From NCBI GenBank assembly GCA_903824675.1, contig CAIJXV010000004.1, positions 1 through 51,938 on the forward strand: a stretch of DNA of 51,938 bases, in the 5' to 3' direction. Every line of letters begins with the position of its first letter. Within the stretch, counting starts at the first letter, position 1. Below are positions 8,573-16,769 of the stretch, one piece after another. The stretch comes from an uncultured bacterium (GTDB taxonomy: Bacteria > Verrucomicrobiota > Kiritimatiellia > CAIKKV01 > CAIJXV01). Position numbers and translations under genes: made by a program. Below the pieces are notes generated by a model. It saw nothing but the letters and a program-made list of their open reading frames with translations, was not told where the DNA came from and did not search any database.

Positions 8573-10507
8573 ATGAATGTGACCGAAAAAATCATTCGCG
8601 AGCACTTGGTTGAAGGTCAAATGACGACCGGGGCCGACATTGCCCTGCGCATCGATCAAACCCTGACTCAGGATGCCACGGGGACCATGGCCTATCTCCA
8701 ATTCGAAGCGATGGGCCTTGATCGGGTGCGAAACGAGCTGGCTGTCAGTTATGTTGATCACAACACGATTCAAGTCGGATTCGAGAATGCCGACGACCAT
8801 CGCTATTTGCAGACGGTGGCAGCCCGTTATGGGGTCATCTTTTCCCGGCCGGGTAACGGAATTTGCCATCAATTGCATCTGGAACGGTTTGGCATTCCCG
8901 GAAAAACCCTGTTGGGTTCGGATTCCCACACCCCGACGGGCGGGGGGATCGGCATGATGGCGATTGGCGCGGGCGGAATTGATGTGGCGGTGGCCATGGG
9001 CGGGGGCGCATTCCATTTGACGATGCCCAAGGTGGTGCGCGTGATGCTGACCGGTCGTCTAAAGGCTTGGGTATCAGCCAAGGATGTGATTTTAAAGGTT
9101 CTCGAGATTTTTACAACTCAGGGGAATGTGGGTTGCGTTTTGGAATATGCGGGACCTGGCGTGAAGACCTTGAGTGTGCCGGAGCGGGCCACGATCACCA
9201 ATATGGGCGCTGAACTGGGGGTCACCACCTCCTTATTTCCCAGTGATGAGGTGACGCGTCGGTTCATGCGGGCCCAAGGGCGCGAGCAGGATTGGCGGGA
9301 ATTGACGGCCGATGCCGATGCCGAGTATGCGCGGGAGGTGACGATCAACCTCTCGAAAGTTGAACCTTTGGCCGCCGCACCGCATTCCCCGGATAACATT
9401 CGGACCCTGGCCTCTCTGGAAGGGCTGGCGGTCGATCAGGTGTTGATTGGATCCTGTACCAATTCATCCTACCGGGATTTGAAGGCCGTCGCCCGAATTC
9501 TCAAGGGGCGGGTGGTTCATCCCCGGGTCAGCCTGGGAATCGCGCCCGGCTCCCGGCAGGTGATGATGATGCTGGCAAAGGAAGGCTGCCTGACCGATCT
9601 GCTGAAGTCTGGCGCGCGATTGCTGGAAAACGCCTGCGGCTTTTGCATCGGCAACTCCCAATCGCCGGGGACGGATGGGGTTTCCTTAAGGACCTCGAAT
9701 CGGAATTTCGAGGGACGGAGCGGGACCCGGTCGGGCCAGATTTACCTTGTCAGTCCGGAGACGGCGGCGATCGCGGCAATTGAAGGGGTGTTTCGGGATC
9801 CGCGACGGACACCGGCGTATAAGGCGCCTCGGGTTCGGGAGCCGGACGTTTTCCCCATCGACGATGCGCTGTTAATCCGGCCGCCTGCCGCAGGGACGCC
9901 GGTGGATATTTTCCGGGGACCGAATATTGGAGCCCCGCCGGTGAATGTCCCGCTGCCGGATGCCTTGCGGGCGGTGGTGGCGATCAAGGTCGGCGATAAA
10001 ATCACCACCGATCACATCATGCCTGCGGGTGCCCGGCTCAAATATCGGTCGAATATCCCGGCCTACAGTGCGTTTGTTTTTGAAGGGGTGGATGCGGAAT
10101 TTTCCAAGCGGGCCGGTACGGCGAGGGATCGGGGCGTGCATAACTTGATTGTCGCCGGATCATCGTACGGGCAGGGATCGAGCCGGGAACATGCGGCGTT
10201 GTGCCCGATGTACTTGGGCGTGAAGGTGGTCCTGGCCAAATCCATCGAGCGGATCCACCGGGCCAATCTGATCAATTTCGGGATCGTACCGTTGACTTTT
10301 GCCGATCCGGCCGATTACGAACGGATCGGGGCGGGGGAGGACTGGCGGGCGGACGATTTTCGCCGGGTGATCGAGTCTGGTGGAACGGAATTATGTCTGG
10401 TAGGGCCGGCGGGGGCAACGCCGATCCGGGCCCTACTGGAACTGACCGCGCGCCAGCGCGCGATCGTGTTGTCCGGCGGATTGTTGAATTTCACGCGCAA
10501 CGGCTGA
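8573..10507 (+). CDS. Aconitate hydratase (short bacterial/mitochondrial-like type)
   Basis: A 644-residue aconitase interconverting citrate and isocitrate through cis-aconitate. The [4Fe-4S] ligands are Cys295 (GSCTNSS), Cys355 and Cys358 (ACGFCIGN). Substrate residues are seen in GSDSHTPTGGG (115-125) and in SNRNFEGRSG. The C-terminal swivel domain follows, with KITTDHIMPAG and AGSSYGQGSSREHAAL. At ~640 residues it belongs to the short aconitase group rather than the ~890-residue AcnA or the AcnB type. Start ATG is preceded by GAGGGAG. The isocitrate dehydrogenase gene follows after 27 bp, so the pair encodes consecutive TCA-cycle steps. Confidence 0.94.
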   Translation: MNVTEKIIREHLVEGQMTTGADIALRIDQTLTQDATGTMAYLQFEAMGLDRVRNELAVSYVDHNTIQVGFENADDHRYLQTVAARYGVIFSRPGNGICHQLHLERFGIPGKTLLGSDSHTPTGGGIGMMAIGAGGIDVAVAMGGGAFHLTMPKVVRVMLTGRLKAWVSAKDVILKVLEIFTTQGNVGCVLEYAGPGVKTLSVPERATITNMGAELGVTTSLFPSDEVTRRFMRAQGREQDWRELTADADAEYAREVTINLSKVEPLAAAPHSPDNIRTLASLEGLAVDQVLIGSCTNSSYRDLKAVARILKGRVVHPRVSLGIAPGSRQVMMMLAKEGCLTDLLKSGARLLENACGFCIGNSQSPGTDGVSLRTSNRNFEGRSGTRSGQIYLVSPETAAIAAIEGVFRDPRRTPAYKAPRVREPDVFPIDDALLIRPPAAGTPVDIFRGPNIGAPPVNVPLPDALRAVVAIKVGDKITTDHIMPAGARLKYRSNIPAYSAFVFEGVDAEFSKRAGTARDRGVHNLIVAGSSYGQGSSREHAALCPMYLGVKVVLAKSIERIHRANLINFGIVPLTFADPADYERIGAGEDWRADDFRRVIESGGTELCLVGPAGATPIRALLELTARQRAIVLSGGLLNFTRNG

Positions 10508-10534
10508 CAGGTGACAAACTAACGAGGTCGAGCA

Positions 10535-11797
10535 ATGAATTACGATAAGATCAAAGTGCCCACCGTGGGTGAAAAAATCCAGATGGGTCCTGCGGGAAAG
10601 CTGAAGACTCCCGATCATCCGATTATTCCTTTTATTGAGGGGGATGGGATCGGGCCGGACATCACGCGCGCGGCGATGACCGTGTGGAATGCCGCGGTGG
10701 AGCAGGCGTATGGCGGACGTCGCCGGATTGCCTGGATGGAAATTTATGCCGGTGAAAAGGCCAACGCCGTGTATGGCCGGGAAATCTGGCTTCCGGCAGA
10801 GACCTGCGAAGCGGTGCGCGAGTACCGGGTGGCGATCAAGGGGCCTCTGACGACGCCGATTGGGGGCGGAATCCGGTCGATCAACGTCGCACTCCGGCAG
10901 GAGTTGGATTTGTATGTCTGTTTACGGCCGGTCCGCTGGTTTCAGGGCGTACCCTCGCCGGTAAAACGGCCCGAATTGACGGATATGGTTATTTTCCGGG
11001 AGAATACTGAGGATATTTATGCCGGGATCGAATGGGCGGCCGAGAGCGACGCCGCGCGACGGATGATCAATTTTTTGCGCACCGAGATGAAAGTGACCCA
11101 GATTCGATTCCCGGAAACGTCGGGGATTGGGATCAAGCCGGTATCGCGTGAGGGATCGGAACGGTTGATCCGCGCGGCGGTCCGGTATGCGGTTGAGCAG
11201 AAGCGGCCGAGTGTCACCCTGGTCCACAAGGGCAATATCATGAAATATACGGAAGGGGCCTTCAAAACCTGGGGGTTTGACCTGGTGCGGCGTGAATTTG
11301 GGGATGTTGCCGTGGTGGCTGAAGACTTGCGGGGGGCGGTTCCAGCCGGAAAAGTTGTGGTGAAAGATTGCCTGGCGGACGCCTTTTTACAGCAGATCCT
11401 GACCCGGCCAGCCGAATACTCCGTCATTGCCACGATGAACTTGAATGGCGATTACATTTCCGACGCCCTGGCGGCTTGCGTGGGGGGGATCGGGATCGCG
11501 CCAGGGGCGAACATCAATTACGATTCCGGGCATGCGCTTTTTGAGGCGACGCACGGAACGGCGCCTAAATATGCGGGTCTGGATAAAGTCAATCCGGGTT
11601 CCTTGATTTTGTCGGGCGAGATGATGTTGCGGCACATGGGGTGGGGCGAAGCGGCTGACCTGATCCTGTCGGGGATGGAGGCGGCGATTTTAGAACGAAC
11701 CGTAACCTACGATTTTGCAAGGCTGATGGAGGGCGCCCGGGAGGTGTCCTGTAGCGGGTTTGGCGAGGCGGTTGCCAGGCACTTAAAAAAAACTTAA
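10535..11797 (+). CDS. icd: Isocitrate dehydrogenase, NADP-type
   Basis: A 420-residue homodimeric enzyme of the E. coli Icd type, converting isocitrate to 2-oxoglutarate and CO2. Visible motifs are [11 protein letters not shown] near the N terminus, [10 protein letters not shown] with Ser115 at the position that is phosphorylated in E. coli Icd, [26 protein letters not shown], and HGTAPKYAG, whose Lys-Tyr pair is the NADP-specificity signature. Whether a kinase/phosphatase acts on Ser115 here is unknown; no aceK lies in the window. Shine-Dalgarno GAGG sits about 10 nt upstream. Probably co-transcribed with aconitase. Confidence 0.96.
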   Translation: MNYDKIKVPTVGEKIQMGPAGKLKTPDHPIIPFIEGDGIGPDITRAAMTVWNAAVEQAYGGRRRIAWMEIYAGEKANAVYGREIWLPAETCEAVREYRVAIKGPLTTPIGGGIRSINVALRQELDLYVCLRPVRWFQGVPSPVKRPELTDMVIFRENTEDIYAGIEWAAESDAARRMINFLRTEMKVTQIRFPETSGIGIKPVSREGSERLIRAAVRYAVEQKRPSVTLVHKGNIMKYTEGAFKTWGFDLVRREFGDVAVVAEDLRGAVPAGKVVVKDCLADAFLQQILTRPAEYSVIATMNLNGDYISDALAACVGGIGIAPGANINYDSGHALFEATHGTAPKYAGLDKVNPGSLILSGEMMLRHMGWGEAADLILSGMEAAILERTVTYDFARLMEGAREVSCSGFGEAVARHLKKT

Positions 11798-11804
11798 GAA
11801 AAAG

Positions 11805-11832
11805 TTGACAACCTCGCTTGATTTGATACTTT
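11805..11832 (+). promoter_or_regulatory. Candidate promoter of the tRNA-Thr/tuf transcript
   Basis: A consensus -35 TTGACA (11805-11810) is followed after 16 bp by TACTTT (11827-11832) as a modest -10. It lies 8 bp after the icd stop and 160 bp before tRNA-Thr, in a 194-bp non-coding stretch (11798-11991) where I see nothing else firm. GTTGACAAC itself is a small dyad. The perfect -35 hexamer makes this the best candidate for driving the translation super-cluster. Confidence 0.5.
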
Positions 11833-11991
11833 GGCGGTTCGAATCATGGGCGAAGAAAGGGCTTCCGCTCTCTCGGCTCCGGGATTCGGACAATCAAAAG
11901 CACTGGCTTTTCGCGTTTCGGCTTATGGCGGAACGTTGAAAGAGGGTGTTTTTTGTTGTTCGCCGGAAACGGGATTGGATTGTGGATCGTG

Positions 11992-12067
11992 GCCCATGTA
12001 GCTCAGTTGGTAGAGCACATCCTTGGTAAGGATGAGGTCAGCGGTTCGATCCCGCTCATGGGCTCCA
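11992..12067 (+). tRNA. tRNA-Thr (anticodon GGT)
   Basis: A full cloverleaf: acceptor arms GCCCATG and CATGGGC, D arm GCTCAGTTGGTAGAGC, anticodon stem-loop CATCC-TTGGTAA-GGATG giving GGT, T arm with GGTTCGATCCC, and an encoded CCA end. It lies 97 bp before tuf, an arrangement shared with several bacterial tuf operons. Confidence 0.98.
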
Positions 12068-12164
12068 GCGCGGGGTTGTCGGGACACCGACGATACGCGC
12101 GGAGCAAGTTTTGGACAGCACATATCGGGTTGTGGATCAAAGAAAAGCAAGGAGTGAGGACAAA

Positions 12165-13373
<1,209 letters not shown>

Positions 13374-13375
13374 GG

Positions 13376-13443
13376 ACGCCCCATGTAGCGGGCGTGGCTG
13401 ACGGGGATCCGCGTGAGCGGTTCCGCCGGTCAGTCGGCGGATC
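13376..13443 (+). other. Structured tuf-rpmG spacer with overlapping hairpins
   Basis: The 84-bp gap can form ACGCCC-(8 nt)-GGGCGT (13376-13395). Downstream are competing pairings: GATCCGC (13406-13412) with GCGGATC (13437-13443), CTGAC (13398-13402) with GTCAG (13429-13433), and CCGCCG (13423-13428) with CGGCGG (13435-13440). The last two share no arm but overlap, so they exclude each other. There is no T-run, so this is not a simple intrinsic terminator; it could be a processing site or attenuator between tuf and rpmG. Confidence 0.4.
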
Positions 13444-13457
13444 ACAGGAGAAAAGAG

Positions 13458-13610
13458 ATGCCCAGGGATCAGGTGACATTGGCCTGCACAGAGTGCAAGC
13501 GACGGAATTACACGACGACGAAAAACAAAAAACTGACGCCGGACCGGCTCGAAATGAAAAAGTATTGCCGGTTTGAGCGCAAGCATACCTCCCACAAGGA
13601 AACCCGCTGA
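13458..13610 (+). CDS. rpmG: 50S ribosomal protein L33
   Basis: A 50-residue protein starting [20 protein letters not shown] and ending in [10 protein letters not shown], the normal L33 length and pattern. The zinc-ribbon form has two CxxC pairs. Here the first pair (CTEC) is intact, but the second reads YCRFERKH instead of the usual YCPRCRKH, so one zinc ligand is replaced by Glu. Strong Shine-Dalgarno AGGAG before the ATG. It lies between tuf and tRNA-Trp, its usual neighbourhood upstream of secE. Confidence 0.96.
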   Translation: MPRDQVTLACTECKRRNYTTTKNKKLTPDRLEMKKYCRFERKHTSHKETR

Positions 13611-13624
13611 TCATTTCGGCGTAC

Positions 13625-13700
13625 AGGCCAGTAGCTCAATTGGCAGAGTACCGGTCTCCAAAACCGGGTGTTGGGGGTTCAAGTCCCTCCTGGCCTGCCA
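13625..13700 (+). tRNA. tRNA-Trp (anticodon CCA)
   Basis: Acceptor arms AGGCCAG and CTGGCCT, anticodon stem-loop CCGGT-CTCCAAA-ACCGG giving CCA, T arm with GGTTCAAGTCC, and an encoded CCA tail. It sits 14 bp after rpmG and 58 bp before secE, as in Chlamydia and several other bacteria. Confidence 0.98.
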
Positions 13701-13758
13701 TAATCGGGCGGATGGGGCAAGTGGTTGGGCGGCGGTTGTCCGAAAAGGTGAATAACGG

Positions 13759-13962
13759 ATGAAGCGTTTGCGATCGATTGTCGGGGCCGTGGCGAACTTC
13801 CTTCGGGAGGTGCGGACAGAACTGGTTAAATCCTCCTGGCCGACGCGCAAGGAACTCGTAGACTCGACCGGTGTGGTGATTTTGGCGGTCCTGTTGTTCA
13901 GCGTGTTTGTCGGGATTAGCGATTTTGTTCTGAGTCGGATTATCGGTTATCTCATGCGGTGA
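13759..13962 (+). CDS. secE: Preprotein translocase subunit SecE
   Basis: A 67-residue single-span SecE, a core part of the SecYEG channel in the inner membrane. The cytoplasmic amphipathic motif FLREVRTELVKSSWPTRKEL (residues 14-33) holds the conserved VxWPTR-type signature. One transmembrane helix follows (about 37-61). Length fits the short form found outside Enterobacteria. AAGGTG precedes the ATG. nusG follows at 31 bp, the near-universal arrangement. Confidence 0.95.
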   Translation: MKRLRSIVGAVANFLREVRTELVKSSWPTRKELVDSTGVVILAVLLFSVFVGISDFVLSRIIGYLMR

Positions 13963-13993
13963 GGCGGGGAACACACTATCCGGTGCTAAAAAC

Positions 13994-14542
13994 ATGAAGA
14001 AAGAATGGTATGTTCTGCACACTTTGACGGGCCAAGAAGCCAAGGCCCGGGAGAGCATTGAGCGCCGGTTGGATCCGGAGGAGCTCCGGGATTACATTGA
14101 ACAAGTCCTGATTCCGACCGAAAAAGTGGCTGAGGTTAAAAAAGGGGTCAAGACCACGACCACGCGGAAGTTTTTCCCGGGGTATATCTTGGCGTATCTG
14201 TCCTTATACGATGAACAGCAGAAGATTTTAGACAAGGTTTGGTACTTTATCCGGGACACACCGGGGATCATCGGATTCGTGGGGGGAGAGCGTCCGGTTC
14301 CCTTGAGGCCAGCCGAGGTCGATGCGTTGTTGCATCAGGTGGAGGACAAGAAGGAAAAGGTCAAGCCCAAGGTGGTGTATCAGAAGGGGGAGAACGTCAA
14401 GATCACCGACGGGCCGTTCATGAATTTTACAGGTTTGATCGAAGAAGTGGATTCCGAGCGCGGGAAGCTGAAAGTGGCTGTGGCTATTTTCGGCCGGACG
14501 GCGCCGGTGGAGCTGGAGTATTGGCAGATCGAGCGGGCCTGA
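13994..14542 (+). CDS. nusG: Transcription termination/antitermination factor NusG
   Basis: A 182-residue NusG. The N-terminal NGN domain runs about 1-115, with EWYVLHTLTGQEAKA and RKFFPGYILAYL for RNA polymerase binding, and the C-terminal KOW domain from about 125 has GENVKITDGPFMNFTGLIEE. It couples RNA polymerase to Rho or the ribosome. No good Shine-Dalgarno lies within 12 nt of the ATG; the nearest GAGG is at the secE stop, over 20 nt away. Confidence 0.96.
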   Translation: MKKEWYVLHTLTGQEAKARESIERRLDPEELRDYIEQVLIPTEKVAEVKKGVKTTTTRKFFPGYILAYLSLYDEQQKILDKVWYFIRDTPGIIGFVGGERPVPLRPAEVDALLHQVEDKKEKVKPKVVYQKGENVKITDGPFMNFTGLIEEVDSERGKLKVAVAIFGRTAPVELEYWQIERA

Positions 14543-14558
14543 AGTGGTCCGCCGTTCC

Positions 14559-14588
14559 GGAGGGGCAACGCCGAGGCGTTGAATTGAT
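14559..14588 (+). promoter_or_regulatory. Hairpin-separated Shine-Dalgarno of rplK
   Basis: The only good ribosome-binding site before rplK is GGAGG (14559-14563, within GGAGGGG). It is 25 nt from the ATG at 14589, too far for normal initiation. Between them lies a perfect hairpin CAACGC-CGAG-GCGTTG (14566-14581). If folded, the distance becomes 9 nt, which is ideal. The geometry resembles the structured start site known for phage T4 gene 38. It could make L11/L1 synthesis depend on RNA folding; this is inference from sequence only. Confidence 0.55.
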
Positions 14589-15014
14589 ATGGCGAAAAAG
14601 GTAACAGGCAAAATCAAGTTGCAAGTCGCGGCGGGAGCAGCTAACCCGGCTCCGCCCATTGGCCCGGCGCTCGGTCAGCACGGTGTCAATATCATGGAGT
14701 TCTGCAAGCAATTCAATGCCCAGACTCAGAGTTTGTCCGGATTGGTGGTCCCAGTCATCATCACGGTGTACCAGGACCGGTCGTTCACGTTCATTATGAA
14801 AAGCCCGCCGGCCTCCTCGCTGTTAAAGCGTGCGGCGGGTTTAGCGAAAGGATCGGCGACACCCAATCGGGATAAAGTGGGGAAGGTCAACCAACAGCAA
14901 TTGCGGGAGATCGTCCGGACGAAGGCGAAGGATTTGAACGCCTTTGACGAAGATCGCGCGATACGGATCATCGCCGGTACAGCCCGCAGCATGGGGATTG
15001 AGGTGACGGAATAA
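14589..15014 (+). CDS. rplK: 50S ribosomal protein L11
   Basis: A 141-residue L11, part of the GTPase-associated centre with 23S rRNA. The N-terminal [20 protein letters not shown] motif (thiostrepton-site proline helix) is intact, and the C-terminal RNA-binding domain has [12 protein letters not shown]. The start follows an unusual leader in which the Shine-Dalgarno is separated from the ATG by a hairpin. rplA begins 2 bp after the stop. Confidence 0.98.
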   Translation: MAKKVTGKIKLQVAAGAANPAPPIGPALGQHGVNIMEFCKQFNAQTQSLSGLVVPVIITVYQDRSFTFIMKSPPASSLLKRAAGLAKGSATPNRDKVGKVNQQQLREIVRTKAKDLNAFDEDRAIRIIAGTARSMGIEVTE

Positions 15015-15016
15015 CC

Positions 15017-15700
15017 ATGGCTAAACACGGGAAAACACATCGCGGTATCAAGGCCCAGGTAGCCGACAAGGTTTATGATCTTGCCGAAGCCGTGGCCTTT
15101 TTGAAAGCCCACCCAGCCGCCAAGTTCGACGAAACCGTCGAATTGGCTTTTCGGCTCGGCGTGGATCCCACGAAGGCGGACCAGGCGGTTCGCGGGACGG
15201 TTGCCCTGCCTCACGGTACGGGTAAAGCGGTCCGCGTGATCGTCTTTGCGTCGGGCGCTGCAGCGGATGCAGCGCGGGCGGCGGGGGCCGATGTCGTTGG
15301 GAATGAGGACTTGATCGAAAAGGTCAAGGGCGGATGGACGGAGTTCGATGTGGCCGTGGCCACGCCGGACGCCATGAAGGAAGTGCGCAAACTCGGCAAG
15401 GTGCTCGGTCCGCGGGGACTGATGCCCAATCCGAAAACCGGCACGGTGACGGACGATACCGCGAATGCGGTGAAGCTGTCCAAGGCCGGGCGGGTGGAAT
15501 ATCGCATGGATCGGAACGGAAACGTTCAGGTGCCGTGTGGTAAACTGTCCTTCGAGACGCCAAAACTGTTGGACAATCTGAATGCCGTGATCGGAGCCGT
15601 GCGCGGAGCTCGGTCTTCTTCAGTCAAGGGCATTTTTATCAAGCGTTGCACGCTCAGCTCGACGATGAATGTCGGTCTGCACGTGGATGTGCGCGATTAA
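15017..15700 (+). CDS. rplA: 50S ribosomal protein L1
   Basis: A 227-residue L1 of the ribosomal stalk, near the E site. Conserved [19 protein letters not shown] (residues 125-143 region) is present. The C terminus has [18 protein letters not shown]. In E. coli L1 represses its own operon by binding the rplK leader; whether that holds here is unknown. It follows rplK after 2 bp. Confidence 0.98.
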   Translation: MAKHGKTHRGIKAQVADKVYDLAEAVAFLKAHPAAKFDETVELAFRLGVDPTKADQAVRGTVALPHGTGKAVRVIVFASGAAADAARAAGADVVGNEDLIEKVKGGWTEFDVAVATPDAMKEVRKLGKVLGPRGLMPNPKTGTVTDDTANAVKLSKAGRVEYRMDRNGNVQVPCGKLSFETPKLLDNLNAVIGAVRGARSSSVKGIFIKRCTLSSTMNVGLHVDVRD

Positions 15701-15717
15701 CCGGGGAACGCAGGACC

Positions 15718-16233
15718 ATGAGAATCGAAAAAAAATCGATCGTCAGCGAAATGCGGAGTCAGTTGGATGCCTCCCCGTTCATCCTGTTGACCGATTATAA
15801 AGGGATGAAGGTGGAGCAATTCACTGAACTCCGGCGTCAATTGCGCGGAGTAGGGGCTGAATTGCACGTTGTCAAAAACCGGTTTTTCCGACAAGTGACG
15901 ACGGAACGCGGCTGGAAGCGGCTGGAGGAGGATCTGGAAGGGTTCACCGCCGTCGTGTACGGAAAAAAAGACGTGACCGAGACCGCCAAGGTTTTGGTCA
16001 AGTTCAAAACGGACGTCAAGGTGCCGTCGATCAAGGCGGGCATGTTGGGGGCGACCTATTTGACGGCGGAGTCGATCGCCGATCTGGCGGAACTACCCAG
16101 TCAAAAAGTGTTGCAGGGGATTTTGGTGGGGACCTTGGCCGCGCCGATGTCTCGCCTGGTGGGTGTGATGACGCAGAAGCTGTCAAGTTTGGTGTATGTA
16201 TTACGGGCCATTGAGGAAAAAAAGCGCGCATAA
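15718..16233 (+). CDS. rplJ: 50S ribosomal protein L10
   Basis: A 171-residue L10, base of the L7/L12 stalk. It starts MRIEKKSIVSEMRSQLDAS, with the core LTDYKGMKVEQFTELRRQLR and a C-terminal helix that would bind L7/L12 dimers. The ATG at 15718 follows AGGA; an in-frame Met upstream lies inside rplA and adds an unrelated stretch. The 17-bp gap to rplA leaves no room for the structured L10 leader known in E. coli. Confidence 0.97.
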   Translation: MRIEKKSIVSEMRSQLDASPFILLTDYKGMKVEQFTELRRQLRGVGAELHVVKNRFFRQVTTERGWKRLEEDLEGFTAVVYGKKDVTETAKVLVKFKTDVKVPSIKAGMLGATYLTAESIADLAELPSQKVLQGILVGTLAAPMSRLVGVMTQKLSSLVYVLRAIEEKKRA

Positions 16234-16271
16234 TGCGGGCATGAAGTAAGTAGTCAAAGAGGAGAAAGACC

Positions 16272-16676
16272 ATGTCGGAAGCCAAAGAACAAGTTCAACT
16301 CGAAGGTAAGATGGCGGAATTCGTGAGCTGGATTGAGACGATCAGCGTTCTCGAACTCTCCCAATTAGTCAAGGCGCTGGAACAGCGGCTGGGCGTTTCG
16401 GCTGCGGCCCCGATGGCTGTTGCGGCGGGCGCGGCTCCGGCGGCGGCCAAGGCTGTCGAAGAGAAGACCGAATTTACTGTCGTCCTGACCGAAGCCGGTG
16501 CGAACAAGATCAACGTCATCAAGGAGATCCGGACGATCACCGCGTTGGGCTTGAAGGAATCCAAGGATCTCGTGGAAGGTGCGCCCAAGACCGTCAAGGA
16601 CGGCGTGACCAAGGAAGAAGCGGCGAAGATCAAGGAAGCCCTGGAGAAAGCCGGCGCCAAAGTCGAGATTAAGTAA
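16272..16676 (+). CDS. rplL: 50S ribosomal protein L7/L12
   Basis: A 134-residue stalk protein that recruits translational GTPases. It has an N-terminal dimerisation domain ([17 protein letters not shown]), an Ala/Pro-rich hinge (about 45-63) and a C-terminal domain with [12 protein letters not shown] and [12 protein letters not shown]...[13 protein letters not shown]. An N-terminal lead of about 14 residues is slightly longer than usual. Very strong Shine-Dalgarno (AGAGGAGAAAG), as expected for a protein made in several copies per ribosome. Confidence 0.98.
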   Translation: MSEAKEQVQLEGKMAEFVSWIETISVLELSQLVKALEQRLGVSAAAPMAVAAGAAPAAAKAVEEKTEFTVVLTEAGANKINVIKEIRTITALGLKESKDLVEGAPKTVKDGVTKEEAAKIKEALEKAGAKVEIK

Positions 16677-16702
16677 GCACGGTCTGTCGGCGCCGAAGGT
16701 TA

Positions 16703-16730
16703 GCGGAGGAGAGGGTATCCTCTCCTCCGC
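16703..16730 (+). terminator. Perfect 12-bp hairpin between rplL and rpoB (attenuator-like)
   Basis: GCGGAGGAGAGG-GTAT-CCTCTCCTCCGC, a perfect 12-bp stem with a 4-nt loop, followed by CTCTGTGTTGT rather than a U-run. It is probably not a full terminator. The E. coli rplL-rpoB gap has a partial terminator and an RNase III site that set the ribosomal protein to RNA polymerase ratio; this hairpin is in the same place and may do a similar job. Confidence 0.65.
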
Positions 16731-16769
16731 CTCTGTGTTGTATGGGTAATCCTTGGTTACAGGTGCTGA

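Noticed and set aside
11790-11804. A-rich stretch after icd as a terminator
   Set aside because: CTTAAG and A-runs form no real stem, and there is no T-run on the plus strand.
14543-14588. L1-binding autoregulatory site in the rplK leader
   Set aside because: The hairpin is too small to show the 23S-like L1 site; reported only as an initiation-region structure.
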